A DNA stretch of 64,000 bases from Vandiemenella viatica (GCA_031002005.1 CM061914.1:14680148-14744147); one strand, 5' to 3'; shown: positions 21,722 through 33,589, counted from the first letter of the stretch. Numbers and translations: made by a program. Notes: generated by a model not told the origin, from the letters alone.

Positions 21722-24169
21722 TTATGAATCGTAATTTAGAATTAGCCTTGCCTACGACGGAAGTTATGTGCATGTCCCATTTCATGTTGCTTTGTACTAT
21801 CACCCCCAGATACTTCACGGAATCAACCGTGTCAACAGCTGAATTGTTTATTTTGTAATTGTGAACAAACTGATTCTTCTTGTTACTTATCCGCATTGCC
21901 TTGCACTTTTTGCAATTTAGTGTAAGCTGCCATTTGCGGCACCAATCGAAAATAGCATCCAAATCACGCTGAATTTCTAAGCAATCGTCGGAGCACCTTA
22001 TTTCCCTATAGATAACCGCATCGTCAGCAAACAATCGCAACCAGCATTTGACGTTGTCACCTAGATCGTTTATAAATATTAAGAAAAGAAGTGGACCTAT
22101 TACACTTCCTTGAGGAACGCCCGAAGTAACATTTATCTTAGAAGAGGCTTCCCCGTCAACAACGACATACTGTGATCGACCAGTTAGAAAATCACGTATC
22201 CACTCGCAAATCTGAGCGGAAATACCGTAAGCTCGAATCTTCGCTAAAAGTCGGTTGTGTGGCACAGAATCAAAAGCTTTCTGAAAATCCAAAAAAAACT
22301 GCATCAACTTGCAAACCTGCATCTATAACTTTCATTATGTCGTGGGAAAATAGGGCCAATTGTGTTTCACATGATCTCTTCTTCCGAAATCCGTGTTGAC
22401 ATGGTGTAAGTAACTCGTTCTCATCTACAAACTTATGTTCGAGCATATGACATGTTCCAGAATTCTACTGCATACCGATGTTAGAGATATGGGTTGATAA
22501 TTCCTAGGATCACTCCGATCTCCTTTCTTAAAAACGGGAATTACCTGGGCTATCTTCCAGCTAGAAGGTACTTTTCTCTCTTCTAGTGATTTACGGAACA
22601 TATCTGACAGAAATGGTTCAATATCCTCCGCGTATTCAGAAAATACTCTTACCGGTATACCATCGGGACCCGGCGCTTTACCCCACTTCAGGAGTTTTAA
22701 TTGCTTTACAATTTCTAAGCTATCAATTTCTATCGGATCCATCTCTAATTCCACACGATGTGGTAAAGTGGGGATGTTTTCCATGTTTTCTCGCGTGAAT
22801 GAATTTTTGAATTCGGTGTTAAATACGGTAGCCTTGTCGCGGCTGTCTTCAACTTCCCGTCCGTCTTTTATTAGAACTGGCTTATTGTTCCCACTACAAC
22901 TAACTCTTTTTACATATGACCAAAATTTCTTAGGGTTTTCAGTGAGGCTCTTAGAGAGAGAATTTCCACGAAAGTTATTAAAGGCCTCATGCATCGTATT
23001 CTTAACACGTCCCCTTATCTCCTCTAACTTATCTAAATCAGTCCGATGCATCGTCCTTTTTGATCGTGCATGTATCTTCCTTTGCTTCTTGAGTAACCTT
23101 TTAACCTCCCGTGTGTACCATGGTGGATCGTTCTCTTCCCTGATTGTCCGTTTCGGTATATGCAAGTTCATAACTTCCCCGACTATATGTAGGAATCGAT
23201 GCCACCTCTCTTCAACGGTGCCTCCTGCTACTAAGAAGGTGTGGTAATTATGCCTCAAATACGCTCTAAAACACTCTTTTGAAGCCTTTTCGAATCTGTA
23301 AACGATCCTCTCTTTTCTCTTTCTGCGCGTGGTTGTTAGTTTTATTGTAGCAATTACAGCTTTGTGATCACTTATTCCTGCGGTGGTAGCAATATTTGTG
23401 AATAGTTCAGGCCTATTTGTAACAAATATATCTAAAATATTTTCGTTACCGTTGAGGCATCGCGTTGGTTCAGTTACGAGCTGTTCAAGATTGTGATTTG
23501 GAAAGAGGTCTAGAATGATTTCGCAAGCTGCTTTATCCCTGCCCCCAGTAACGTGAACGTAATTAGTCCAGTCGATATCTGGCAAGTTAGTCACCTCCTA
23601 GCATTATTTTATGGTCCGGAAATTGCCGTGCTATATTATTTACATTATTTCTTAAGGCCTCGGCAATATTTACGCTTGCATCAGGTGGACAATAGAAGGA
23701 GCCTATCACAAGTTTTGTCCTAGCTACGTTGAGCTTGATCCATATGATTTCACAGACAGTATGGACATCAATTTCGCTACATGGGAGGTACTTACTAACA
23801 GCTATAAATACACCACCTCCTTGAGAATGCAACCTATCCTTACGGAAAATGTTCATGTTACTATTAAAAATTTCGGCTGAACTTATATCCGGTTTTAACC
23901 AACTTTCTGTGCCTATTACGATATCAGCATCTGTACTACGAATAACGTTTTCGAGTTCAGGCTGTTTATTACAAACACTTATGCAGTTAACTACTAGAAC
24001 TTTTAATGTTTGGGATTCTTTTAAGCTACCCCTGACACGCGGTGATGAATTTATCTTGGCTGTCCGCAACTGAATTTCCTCCTCAGGGTCATCCTCCCTC
24101 AGCCTAAAAAACCCCCCAATGCATTCCACACGGCCCCTGCCACCCGTGTAGCCGATTCCCGTGTGTAGT

Positions 24170-25069
24170 TCACCCCTGATCTATCCAAGGGATTCCTACA
24201 AGACTCAAACCCAGGCGAAGATCAAGGAATCTGCAGCCATGACTATCACAGAAGCGCCGTAATCTCTGGTTCAGCCCCTCAACACGGCTCTGAACCAGAG
24301 GTCCACAGTCAGTCCTATCGACAATGCTGCAGATGGATAGCTCAGCATAAATCTTGCGGCCAATGGCCACAGAGTTCACCCTTTCTGCAAGTCGCCCAAA
24401 GGACGAGAGGATAACCTCCGACCCTAGGCGGCAAGCATCATTGGTGCCGACATGAGCCACAATCCGCAGCTGGCTGCACCCTGTCCGTTCAATGGCATCC
24501 GGGTTGGCCTGTTCCACATCTCGGATCAGACCCCCCGGAATACACAATGAATGGATACCGGAATTCATCCCCGACCTCTTCGCCATTTCCCTAAGGGGTT
24601 CGATAAACCGCCTAACGTTGGAGCTACCGAACACTAAAATCCCCTTCTGCAGTTGTCCAGACTTAGCGGGCTGCGGGGCTGCCAACTCACTGGCCGACAA
24701 TTGCAGGACTGAATCAGTTCCAGACAATGCGTCAAACCGGTTGGACAGAGGTACAAGCTCGCCTTCTTGGGAATCAGGCTTGCACGACTGCCCCCGCATG
24801 CGCCGACGACGTCCAGACACCACACGCCAGCCACCACTAGGCGACGGCCGCATAGATTCCGACGTCTCGGCCTGGACTGCAGGTACAATGACTGGTATGG
24901 GAGAACCTGCGAGCTGCTTTGCTTCTACAGGGTCACCCATACCACATCTACTGCACTCACTTGCGGCAGCTTCCAGCTGTGTAACTCTTGTTACCAAAGC
25001 TGCAAGCTGGGTGCGCAGGTCAGTCACCTCAGCCTGCGTCTGCACACAACAACCACAGTCCCTACACAT
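24170..25069 (-). CDS. CR1-like copy B ORF1: coiled-coil plus SGNH-esterase-like protein
   Basis: This is an open frame of about 299 codons on the minus strand, starting at 25069 with MCRDCGCC. It has a Cys-rich N-terminus, a short coiled coil (TDLRTQLAALVTRVTQLEAA, about residues 16-36), a second Cys pair (SRCGMGD), a basic stretch (GRRRRMRG), then an SGNH-type domain: GILVFGSSNVRRF (nucleophile Ser block, near residue 140-155), RIVAHVGTNDAC (GxND block) and CRFLDLRLGLS. Esterase domains of this type occur in ORF1 of CR1 retrotransposons. The frame ends at 24170, before the expected catalytic His, by a premature stop or end-truncation. Placed just 5' of ORF2, as in CR1 elements generally. 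Confidence 0.8.
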   Translation of the reverse strand: MCRDCGCCVQTQAEVTDLRTQLAALVTRVTQLEAAASECSRCGMGDPVEAKQLAGSPIPVIVPAVQAETSESMRPSPSGGWRVVSGRRRRMRGQSCKPDSQEGELVPLSNRFDALSGTDSVLQLSASELAAPQPAKSGQLQKGILVFGSSNVRRFIEPLREMAKRSGMNSGIHSLCIPGGLIRDVEQANPDAIERTGCSQLRIVAHVGTNDACRLGSEVILSSFGRLAERVNSVAIGRKIYAELSICSIVDRTDCGPLVQSRVEGLNQRLRRFCDSHGCRFLDLRLGLSLVGIPWIDQG

Positions 25070-25149
25070 ACTACCTTACAGAAAGAAAAACTAAGGAGTA
25101 CACGAGAAAAACGGACTCACTATGCGTTCTCAGTAGGAGGCCCTTTGTC

Positions 25150-25758
25150 AAAAACTAATATACAAAGACGAAGCTACGCTAACTACGCACTTTAAATTAA
25201 ATTTTCACTGGAGGTACTACTTCACATAACGATTCCGACCAACGACTGCAGCTGCTGCTAGTGACAAACTAATATGCAAAGATGAAGCTACTACTAACTA
25301 CACACTTTTAATTAAATTATCACTAGAGGTACTACGTCACGTAACGGTTCCGACGATGGCTCCTGCTACTGACAAAAAAATAAACAGAGACGAAGCTAAC
25401 CACACACTTGGAATTAAAACTATCACAGAAGGCACTATTCCCCGTAACAGCTGCCTAAGAACGTCTGACTACTGGGGCTGCTAAACAAATACACAAAGAT
25501 GAAACAAAAGCAAACTAAACACTTTAAATTTTATTAACACAGAAGGCACTGCTTCACGTAACGGCTGCTGAAGACGACTGACAACTGGGGCTGCTAAACA
25601 AATATTCAAAGATGAAACATCAGAAAACTAAACACTTTAAATTATATCAACACAGAAGGCACTGCTTCACGTAACGGCTGCCGACGACGACTGACAACTG
25701 GGGCTGCTAAACAGATATTCAAAGATGAAACAACAGAAAACTAAACACTTTAAATTAT
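25150..25758 (-). repeat. Tandem ~113-bp monomers forming the 5' UTR of CR1-like copy B
   Basis: Six diverged units share the phrases CACTTTAAATTA, GGCACTGCTTCACGTAAC and CAAAGATGAAAC (the first phrase occurs near 25189, 25304, 25407, 25520, 25635 and 25748). The spacing is 103-115 bp. The array ends exactly at the element's 5' boundary, where the target duplication begins. The units nearest the end are the most alike. They include CACGTAAC, an E-box-like core. Mouse L1 has promoter monomers in the same position. Confidence 0.8.
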
Positions 25759-26046
25759 ATCAATTCTGCTGTTATCTACATCAGAAGAAACCACAGCAAT
25801 TGAAAAAGGCTTGGATATATGCATTCTCTTTATATATTGTTTAAGATTATTAAGGCTAGACACGTGAGCCTTGATTGTAGAAAGTTTAGGCAAACACAGT
25901 TTGAATTCATAAATCAACTGTTCTAGTCTTGATTTAAGTGCAACATAATCGCATAAATGTGGCCAAGGATTTTTATTCTGGTTGCTATTGTTCGCAATGC
26001 TGCTTTCACTAATGGATTGAAGAACTTCTGTTTTCATGACAATCAT
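25759..26046 (-). pseudogene. hAT transposase fragment, BED-finger region
   Basis: The minus-strand frame contains KNPWPHLCDYVALKS, then LCLPKLSTIKAHVSSLNNLKQYIKRMH. The spacing of C and H is that of a BED zinc finger with the first Cys pair reduced, as found at the N-terminus of hAT transposases. The frame continues past the CR1-like insertion into 19671-19870. Confidence 0.65.
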
Positions 26047-26099
26047 GTAACAAATGTCAGATTAGCTTTTTTCACTAACGAACACTAAATTGGATAGTG

Positions 26100-26610
26100 G
26101 AAACAAATAAACAGCCATGAGGCTCTGACAATATGATAGGATATGGGGAAAAATCAGATACCCGTCACTTACCACAGACAAAGGCAGTAGGGCGAGACGA
26201 AGACGTAAAAAAACAAAATGCACAATATTTCGTCATGAACCTTAATCATGTGAGAGGCGAGACATATGGCAGGGGGAAAGATGTGGTCACATCCCAGCCC
26301 ACCACATGAATGAAGCACAGGTAGAAAACGCACGGTAGTGGTGAATTACCAGGGGGGGGGGAGGGAGGGAGGGGGAGGGGGGGGATAAGCTTGACCAGCG
26401 ATAAAAGTGAAACAAAATTAGCTTTGCAATGTAGTCTTCACGGGTGTACCGGCAGTACACCCGTGAAGACTACATTGCAGTCATACGCCGGTAAAGCCTT
26501 CGTTCTTACATCAAAATTATCTTTGTGTAGCATAATTCAAAAAGTTGTAATATTATTTACATTGGTTATAGACAAAAATAAAGGGAGATTTAAATATATA
26601 TATATAAAAT
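26100..26610 (+). repeat. Interspersed repeat X, ends in a TA microsatellite
   Basis: About 490 bp that is present again, reversed, at 44098-46115 (there split by a solo LTR). Shared phrases include GAGGCGAGACATATGGCAG, GATGTGGTCACATCCC and CCAGCGATAAAAGTGAA. The plus-strand end is an (AT)n run near 26595. It contains a G-rich microsatellite at 26351-26392. It has no coding potential; I could not assign a class. Confidence 0.65.
26421..26511. mobile_element. 91-bp fold-back element with 8-bp target duplication
   Basis: CAAAATTA flanks both sides (26413-26420 and 26512-26519). The 44-kb copy of repeat X lacks this block and has the uninterrupted site, which proves insertion. The element's core is a perfect 25-bp inverted repeat (26425-26449 and 26455-26479) around a 5-bp spacer. 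It encodes nothing and would form a strong hairpin in RNA or single-stranded DNA. Confidence 0.85.
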
Positions 26611-26655
26611 ATACACATGTAAGTAAAATCAAATGAAAGATAGCAAGTGACAGGT

Positions 26656-27136
26656 TTAACGTAGGTTTAGGCCAGGGGTGTGTCTGGTGTCAAGGAAATG
26701 TTGGTAGGCTAGTTCCCATCTGCAGAGTTCTGACGGGGTGGCGGTGTTTGGAACAAGTCTAATAGCTCTAACTGTGAAACAAGTGTTCAGGTTGTTCGAA
26801 TTATGTGCGTTCGCATGAATTGCCACCGGATGGTCTGGGTTGGAAGTATAAACTGATTTCCTGTGGCCATTCATCCTGTAGGATAGTTGTTGAGTGGTGA
26901 GACCAATGTAAGAGGCAGTGCAATGGAGGCAGGTGAGTTGCTAAATAAGGTGAGAGGTAGCACACGTAGCACATCCAATTATAGGGGTCCCCGTCCTGTT
27001 CCAACCTCTTCCTGGGCCGTCTGGGGAAAACTTTTCTGAAGAACTGTCCCCTCGTGTGGTTCAGATACATAGATGATATATTTATGATCTGAACCCAAGG
27101 GGAGGACCACCTCCTGGACCTCCCCAACTCACTCAA
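26656..27136 (-). pseudogene. Penelope-like GIY-YIG endonuclease fragment
   Basis: Across two minus-strand frames: QLTCLHCTASYIGLTTQQLS (YIG block), YRMNGHRKSVYTSNPDHPVA (Arg and catalytic Glu region), and ELCRWELAYQHFLDTRHTPG. These match the C-terminal endonuclease of Penelope-like elements. One frameshift near 26880. Related copies lie at 29775, 41365 and 43860. Confidence 0.8.
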
Positions 27137-29330
27137 TAACAGTCACTTGTAAGGGTGAAAAATGATACTCGGGGAGTAGTATCGGTTTAGTAACCTTAAC
27201 TGGCTTCTGACTGGTTGAAGGTTCTGCTATGTTTGTATTAATAAATTTGAATGACGATGTATCTGCCTGGATAATTCAACAGTAAAGCCTATCGGTCACC
27301 ACAAAGCTTATTTAAACCAAAAGTTAGAGAAAGGGTGCTGTTCACTACTAAAGCATGTAAAAGTCCAATTGATGAAAATTTTGAATTTATTTCACAGTCA
27401 CATTTGAAAAATAGCAATAACAGTCGAATTGGCAATCGAACTAAACGTCTTCAAAAACCACAAGTCATGAAGAGGAAGAAGTACCAGACCAAACCCCTTT
27501 ATAAAAATTATAAGTCCATAGTCAATGCTAGCATCCGTCACTGGCGGGAAAAGTTAACATGGCAGTGTATCACGCACATGTAGTATCTCAAAGTTACAAA
27601 ACAATCTTGGCTGACCGACACTCACACTCCCCAACGAAACACACTAGTGCATGATTACTTCGCGACTTGAAAACAAAAGGCTAAAAGACCAAAAGATAAA
27701 AGACAAGGCTCTGCAATACAAGACCAAAAGATAAAGACCAAACGATAAAGACAGACCAGATGGCCTAAGCAATCCAATATATACTCTCTGCCATATGCTA
27801 ACTGTAATCTACCGCAGGACAAAAATAGTCTGAAAAAAAAGTAATTTAAAATTTAACAGTGTGTACCCTGGCCCTTAAGGTTTATTAAAAGTATGATGAC
27901 TATAATTCTAAATTAACACATCTTCTTGTAAATAATTAAAATGTGTGAGCGCAATGGTAATGAATTTCCTAAAAACAGTTGGTAAATCCCCGATCTATTT
28001 CTTAATTTGTGCAATTTTAGAAATTCCTGCTGGATTACAAATTATTGTGCTTAAATTAGTGTCAACATGTTATGTGTCTGCTCCTGATTTCAAAAATGTA
28101 ACTATTATTACTATTATCAGTGGTGTATTAGAGAAGATATTAAACTTATACAAATCGAGTTTGAAACTGTTTGGATGACATGTTAGAAAACTTGGTTTCT
28201 GGTTAATACTTATTAAAGTGTTGTTTATATCGAAAAAGTGTTATTAGCTGAATTTTCTTTGAATTTTATTACGTGTTTTAAAAGTTGTTTTGTTTACAGA
28301 AATGGTCTCAATTATCCACAGTTTAATTTCAAAAACTACCACGTTTTAATTTACGACGTAATAACTTGAAAATTGATTTAATATTTGTTATAATGCATGG
28401 AATGTTTTCAAACTTGAGTATGATATACTAGATTCTTTACTCTTTCAGGAAAATTACTTTTTAGTTCTGGAAATTATCGAAAACATGTGGTTATTTAATG
28501 TAGAAAATGCAAGTGTGTCTAATGAAGTGTATAAAATTTTATTTGCTCTACTTACACAGCCTGAAACTACTGAATTTTAGTAATTTACTTTTCTTTCGGG
28601 TTATTATTATTATTATTATGAAATTACTTTACTGCATCGAAAAGTGTTAAGAATTAGTAAATTATCACATAACCAAAATCGACTTTTTACATATTGGATA
28701 ATAATGGATTACCCTGTCTCACGTTAGTTTAAAGGTTATTTACTATTATAAATTGTTTATTTAAGGCTTATATTATTTGCTGGGTGACTTTACTATTTAT
28801 AAATCGGCATATTTACTAAGTTAGGTTGCAGTATCGGCTTCTGCATGAAACGTTTCTCTCGTATTCCGTAGTTGCAAGATAAATTTTTTTATGTTTACTG
28901 GAAAGCTTACTCCCTCCCTATGCTCTATAGCCAAGAAAACTAGAATTTACTCAAATTCTAAGGTGCTTACACACTCCATCAATTTCACCTGGTCATATAA
29001 TGGTGGAATATTTGTATTTATTTAATAATGCATCATCATATCCTTTGCCATCATTCAAGAAGAAATCAGTTTAAAATATTCAACTATTTAATGAAAGTAA
29101 TATAATGGAGATTATCTTTATCAACCCAAAATTAAATTTTCTATCATTCAATGCTACTTTCTATTGTTATAGGTTCCACACTTGCATTTTGCAACTGCAT
29201 AATTGATTACATGTAAAAATAAAGGACACCATCTGATAATGAACAATTTGTTTGAAACCGGAAATGGTTATTAATTATACAACATCAAACAAACTGTGAC
29301 TGGTTGCTGTTTTTTTAATATCAAGAATTC
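27137..29330. other. Unassigned sequence
   Basis: An 82-codon plus-strand frame (27335-27583) has a Lys/Arg-rich product with no recognisable motif. At 27670-27760 the phrase AGACCAAAAGATAAA repeats a few times. From 27840 to 29270 the sequence is very AT-rich (ATT run near 28605) without identifiable features. Confidence 0.4.
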
Positions 29331-29339
29331 TCCAGTTAC

Positions 29340-30737
29340 TCCCAAAAACTATCCCAAGCCCTTCTTTTCTGCCGATACCCACATGAACCGTGGAAAAACA
29401 AATTTCCCGTGCCATCACCCACAACCCTCGTTTTGCACCTACTAAAACTGACCGTGGACCAACGCTTGTCACCCAGTTCTTTCCTGGTCTGGAATCTGTC
29501 AACCAGATACTTCGCCGCGGCCATGATTTCCTACGGTCCTTCCCTGAAATGCGTCTCCTCCTTCCCAAAATCCTACCCACTGCTCCCCACACTTGCTTCA
29601 GCAGACCACCCAATCTGAATAACATCTTGGTCCACAAGTATTTACCTGCCCACTCTCCTATAGCTCCACAGGGATCTTTCCCTCCTAACAAAATCTGCTG
29701 TAAAACATGTAGCATGCACCCTGCCATCACCAGTTACTCTAATCCTGTCAAAGGTGAATCTTTTAAATAAACACAGGAAATCCCTTATGGAATATTCAAA
29801 CAACATCTCACAAGCACTGGTATCCCACCATTCTCCCCCAGCTTTGGTTCACAAGCAACTTTCATGAGCCGCATTGCAACCTGCTCCAAACCCCCTGAAA
29901 CCAATCATAGTCCAGTACTGGTTATACAACACTTCCCTGGCCTTGAATCCAACAATAAAATCCTTCGGTAGGGTTATGATTTCCTACTAACCTACCCAGA
30001 AATGAGATCCATCCTTCCACAAATCCTCCCTGGCCCTCCCAGAACTTGATTCAGCAGGCCTCCCAATCTCAGCCAGCTACTAGTCTACAGAGTATTCCTC
30101 ATCCCATAAGACAGCCCCAAGGATCTTTGCCATGTAATAGACCCCACTGTAAGATGTGCGACATTCACCAATGCCTCCACCATTTTCACCAACCCTATCA
30201 CTGGTGAGAACTTTCCTATCATAGGACAAGCCACCTGTGGAACATCCCACGTAATATACCAGCTAACCTGCAAGCACTGCCTGGCTTCCTACATATGTTT
30301 GACTACCAATCCGTTAGCCATTAGAATGAATGGCCACCGTTAGACACTTTTCACTCGGAATCCAAAACATCCAGTAGCTATCCATGCCATCTCCCATGAC
30401 TCTAATAATTTCAATTTTTGTTTCACGGTCCACGCTATAAGAGTCCTCCCAAACAACAGCAGCTCCTCTGAACTCAGAAGGTGGGAACTTGCCTACCAAT
30501 ACAAACTAGGCACAAGGCAACCTCCTGGTCTCAATTTGAGAAAATACCCAGTTAGCACATTTCCTTCCCTCTATCCTCTACTTGCCTCCATGCCCACTGT
30601 CTACAGTATATTGAACCACCACATACCAGAGGTGATGTTTAACACAATAGATTCTTTAATTATTATTATCATTTTATTTTTCAATTTTATTTTGTTTACT
30701 TATTTACTTTTACTTTCTCAAATTTATGTTATGAATA
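29340..30737 (+). pseudogene. Two Penelope-like fragments in tandem, decayed
   Basis: Module 1 (29390-29770) is open and contains VTQFFPGLESVNQILRRG, PEMRLLLPKILPTAPHTC, SRPPNLNNILVHK and CCKTCSMHPAITSYSNPVKG; the last block is the Cys/His pattern that precedes the GIY-YIG part in this PLE family. Module 2 (29775-30540) repeats the same order with many stops, then the YQLTCKHCLASYI block and ELRRWELAYQYKLGTRQ. The downstream tail resumes at 38481 after the nested insertion at 30738. Confidence 0.8.
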
Positions 30738-30757
30738 GGGTTCGGATCATTATGACA

Positions 30758-30802
<45 letters not shown>

Positions 30803-32034
30803 AAATAGAGAAATATGCAGGCAAATATGACCTTAAAAATGAGTAAATATGACCTAAAAATGTCAAAATATGACCAAACATTTAAATTTACTATGCATCA
30901 AAACATGCTTAATTATACATCATTTATTTTATCTAGTAGTGTCGCTTTCACGTAAACAGCATAATTTGCTTCCGTGCACTAGCTGCACCATTGAGAAATT
31001 AAATTTTAAATCGTTTTGTTGAAGTCACTTTAATTTCAGATAGTTTACAGAATAGAACTATTTCATCTGTGCTAAAATAATCCTCTCTAAATTCTCTTAC
31101 GTAACTTAGCATTCTTACTTTCGGCATGGCGGTAGGTCTACTCACTGATCCACTGAAGATTTAACGATGACTGAGGATATTTAATTGAGATATTGATTAA
31201 GGAGGATCGACAAAGGCATGCTTCGAGAGTAAAAGGCGGGCGGAACATTGCGTTTAGAGAGTGACAATAATTTATAACTTCAATTCTTGACTAGTGAATT
31301 CTGACCACAATGTGATTGTGATTGTGTGTGTATAGCAGAAGTACAGTTCTGTAGATAATTATCTTAATTTTTTCTCATCTGTATCTAGTAAATTCCCTGC
31401 ACTATTAAAAAACTACCAGATTTTTCCTCAAAATACGACATTATGACCCCAATTTTATCGAAATACAGGATGTCCAGCGAAGAGTCATTTTAAAATTCAA
31501 GGCTCTTTCCCGGTTTTTCAAGGTTTCAAATTTTTTTTCAAGGTTAATTGTTTTTAAATATTAAAAAAAATAAAAATAAAATAAATTTCCGGTTTTTGAA
31601 GGTTTAAAAATTTTTTCCGGGTTTATTTTTTTTAAATATTAACAATTTTTTCAAAAATATATTATTTATTACACCGTTACACAAATATATACGTTCTACA
31701 ACGTTTAACGCAGTAAATCACAGAAACTGAAACAAATTTATAAATTTTTTGCATTAAAAACGGTAACTGTGACGAACAAAAATAATACATCACTGTAACA
31801 ACGTATATAATCTTTATTTTAAAGATAAAATAATTAATATTTCATTTACATAATACATTATTGGCTAATGTACTTATACTGTATTCGATATAAATTAATT
31901 AAAAGGTAATTTTTTTAAATGTTCTATCTCTATTGAGATTTTTGACGCTTCAGCCAAAATTTTGCTCCTTTTTGCTTCCAATTCTTTGATGTCATCCTGC
32001 TTTCGCTTGTTCATCAATCATTCCACATTTTGTT

Positions 32035-33500
32035 TTGCGATTTTATTTTTGTGATTCTTCATATCATCTTTGCAAAAGAATGAGCATTACAAAAATATTG
32101 TATCAAACTTTTATCGATGTTAAAAGAGTGAACTCCACCAGCCGTCTGGACTGCGTCATAAATGTACCTTTGAGCAACAAGGCTTTTTTTACTTTGATTT
32201 TCAATAATACACTCGGAGTTTATGGAAAAACCTCGTTCAACAGAAGCGTTTCCATGTGAAATTATCAAAATCAATTGCATAAAGTTGCGGAAGTTTGGAC
32301 AGGGCTTCAAAGACATGTTGATTATATCAACCCAAAACTGATCTAGGCAACCTTCGCTTCTCTTGAAGGATTTCAACTGTTCTTGAATTCTTTTGTCCCT
32401 GCAAAGATCAAGAAACTCACACTTCACACGGTCTGCCTTGGAACCTGAAATTCTTCCATTTGTTACCAAAATATCAAGACATAAGGTCAATCTTTTTTGC
32501 ACTGTTTCGTGCATTCGCTGGATTCAAGCAGCAAATTGCAAGTGTTAAGTTATATTTTAGTGGTGATTGTTCTTGAAGTTTTTGAATTACAGCAATAATA
32601 CATGATCGCATGCTTTCTTTTAAATACAAGAATTCCTTTTCAGAAACTTCTTTGACTTTCTTTAGTGCACTTCTTGTAGTGAAGTCCAAATCGAAATCTT
32701 TTGCAAAAATCAAATTCTTTGTATCCTGCAAGTCGATTTTCATCAAAGATTTAGTGCTTTTAAGGACATCCGGTTTAATTACCCATTGCATCAAAGTGTT
32801 CAAAAGATTGTTCAATTCGTCATATAAAAGTGGAGCCATCGGACTTCACTCTGAAAATCATGTAAAAAAGGTTCCAGCAAATGGGCTGTTGAACTAAAGA
32901 AAGTCAATCTCGGACCTAGTAATTTGTCACTAACAGCTTCAGAAACAATTTTAAAACTCTGTGATGTAGAAGTATTTCTTTCTTTCTTTGTTTCAGTAAT
33001 ATATGCTCGAATATTCTCCAAAATTTCCACAGCTTTCTCAGCAGCACTGGCATTTTCAACCCATCGTGTTCCACAGAATGATTCCGGAAAGGATGAAGAT
33101 TTAGTTATTTCCATATTTTGTGCCTTTCGTGCAGGCGAGTCATAAAATAAATTATGAGATGCTCTCAAAAATGACACAATTTCCCACTTAGTTTCAGATA
33201 TGCCTGTTTTGAATGCGTCGTGGACAATGTGCAAACTACAGCTACCATCAAAGGATTCTTTCAGTTCCTTGTTAAAGTCATTAAAAAGTTTTAAATTTAC
33301 ATTTGGTCCATCCATGGACAGCTGAACAATTTTGTTAATATTTTCTAAACCAAATGAACCGGTTAAACCTTTAAGCAAGTTATTTGCCTTTGAGTGCTTT
33401 AAAAAAAACGGAATCGTAATATCATGTCGATACTAATGATTTCTCGTGGTCCCAAAATCGGATATGCACGTCCATTTGAGTCGTTCTAGAAACAATATTC
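32035..33500 (-). pseudogene. hAT-like transposase, catalytic and C-terminal part
   Basis: Minus-strand frames, with a few breaks, give DKLLGPRLTFFSSTAHLLEPF, SMDGPNVNLKLFNDF (hAT RNase-H-like core, with the Asp), SCSLHIVHDAFKTG, GTRWVENASAAEKAVEILEN, and at the C-terminus LILIISHGNASVERGFSIN, the hAT dimerisation signature (NASVER.FS). The open frames meet at 32500 and 32830 with one shift each. It once catalysed cut-and-paste transposition; the hAT insertion 3.5 kb into the gene cut it. Confidence 0.8.
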
Positions 33501-33589
33501 ATACTTTCATCGAATTCTAACACAACCATATCACATTTTTCAATTAAATCGACAAGTTTACTCTTTAAGTATGGAGGAATCCCATAGAC

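Larger units (their letters stand above)
20101..24129 (-). pseudogene. CR1-like copy B ORF2: endonuclease, RT; split by a solo LTR
   Basis: The frame begins near 24129 with an APE-type endonuclease: LKVLVVNCISVCNK, ADIVIGTESWLKPDIS, QGGGVFIAV, then after a one-frame break at 23590, LPDIDW and GISDHKAVIATI. The RT follows at 22425-23400 (WGKAPGPDGIPVRV, IAQVIPVFKKGDRSDPRNYQ, ISLTSV) and at 21717-22322 (FLDFQKAFDSVPH, GVPQGSVIGPLLFLIFINDL, catalytic LRLFADDAVIY, KYLGVIVQSNMKWD). A 1345-bp LTR interrupts the C-terminus, which resumes at 20360-20101 (RNCNAQTKEIAYKTLVRP, the HxxYCxxVW block). Catalytic FADD is intact; two frame breaks and the LTR make it dead. The role in life was target nicking and target-primed reverse transcription. 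Confidence 0.9.
19871..25758 (-). mobile_element. Complete CR1-like non-LTR element, copy B, with 9-bp target duplication
   Basis: ATCAATTCT occurs at 19862-19870 and 25759-25767, bracketing the element. The 3' end (low coordinate) is a short run of TAGATG-type hexamers on the minus strand. Going upward: 3' UTR, RT, endonuclease, ORF1, and a 5' UTR of about six 113-bp monomers. The element is 5888 bp, of which 1345 bp is a later solo LTR (20377-21721). It is the best preserved of three copies (A at 12616, C at 51563) and defines the family ends. It landed in the reading frame of a hAT transposase. Confidence 0.9.

Noticed and set aside
24492..25195. 200- and 142-codon plus-strand frames
   Set aside because: Antisense shadows of CR1-like ORF1, which has clear SGNH-type motifs on the minus strand.
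25150..25758. CRISPR-like array
   Set aside because: Units are directly adjoining and diverged without unique spacers, and the sequence is eukaryotic retrotransposon 5' UTR.
26351..26392. G-rich run as a gene-regulatory G-quadruplex
   Set aside because: It is a simple G/A microsatellite inside a transposon-derived repeat; no promoter context.
29275..29730. 151-codon minus-strand frame
   Set aside because: Antisense of the plus-strand PLE module, which has family motifs; the minus product has none.
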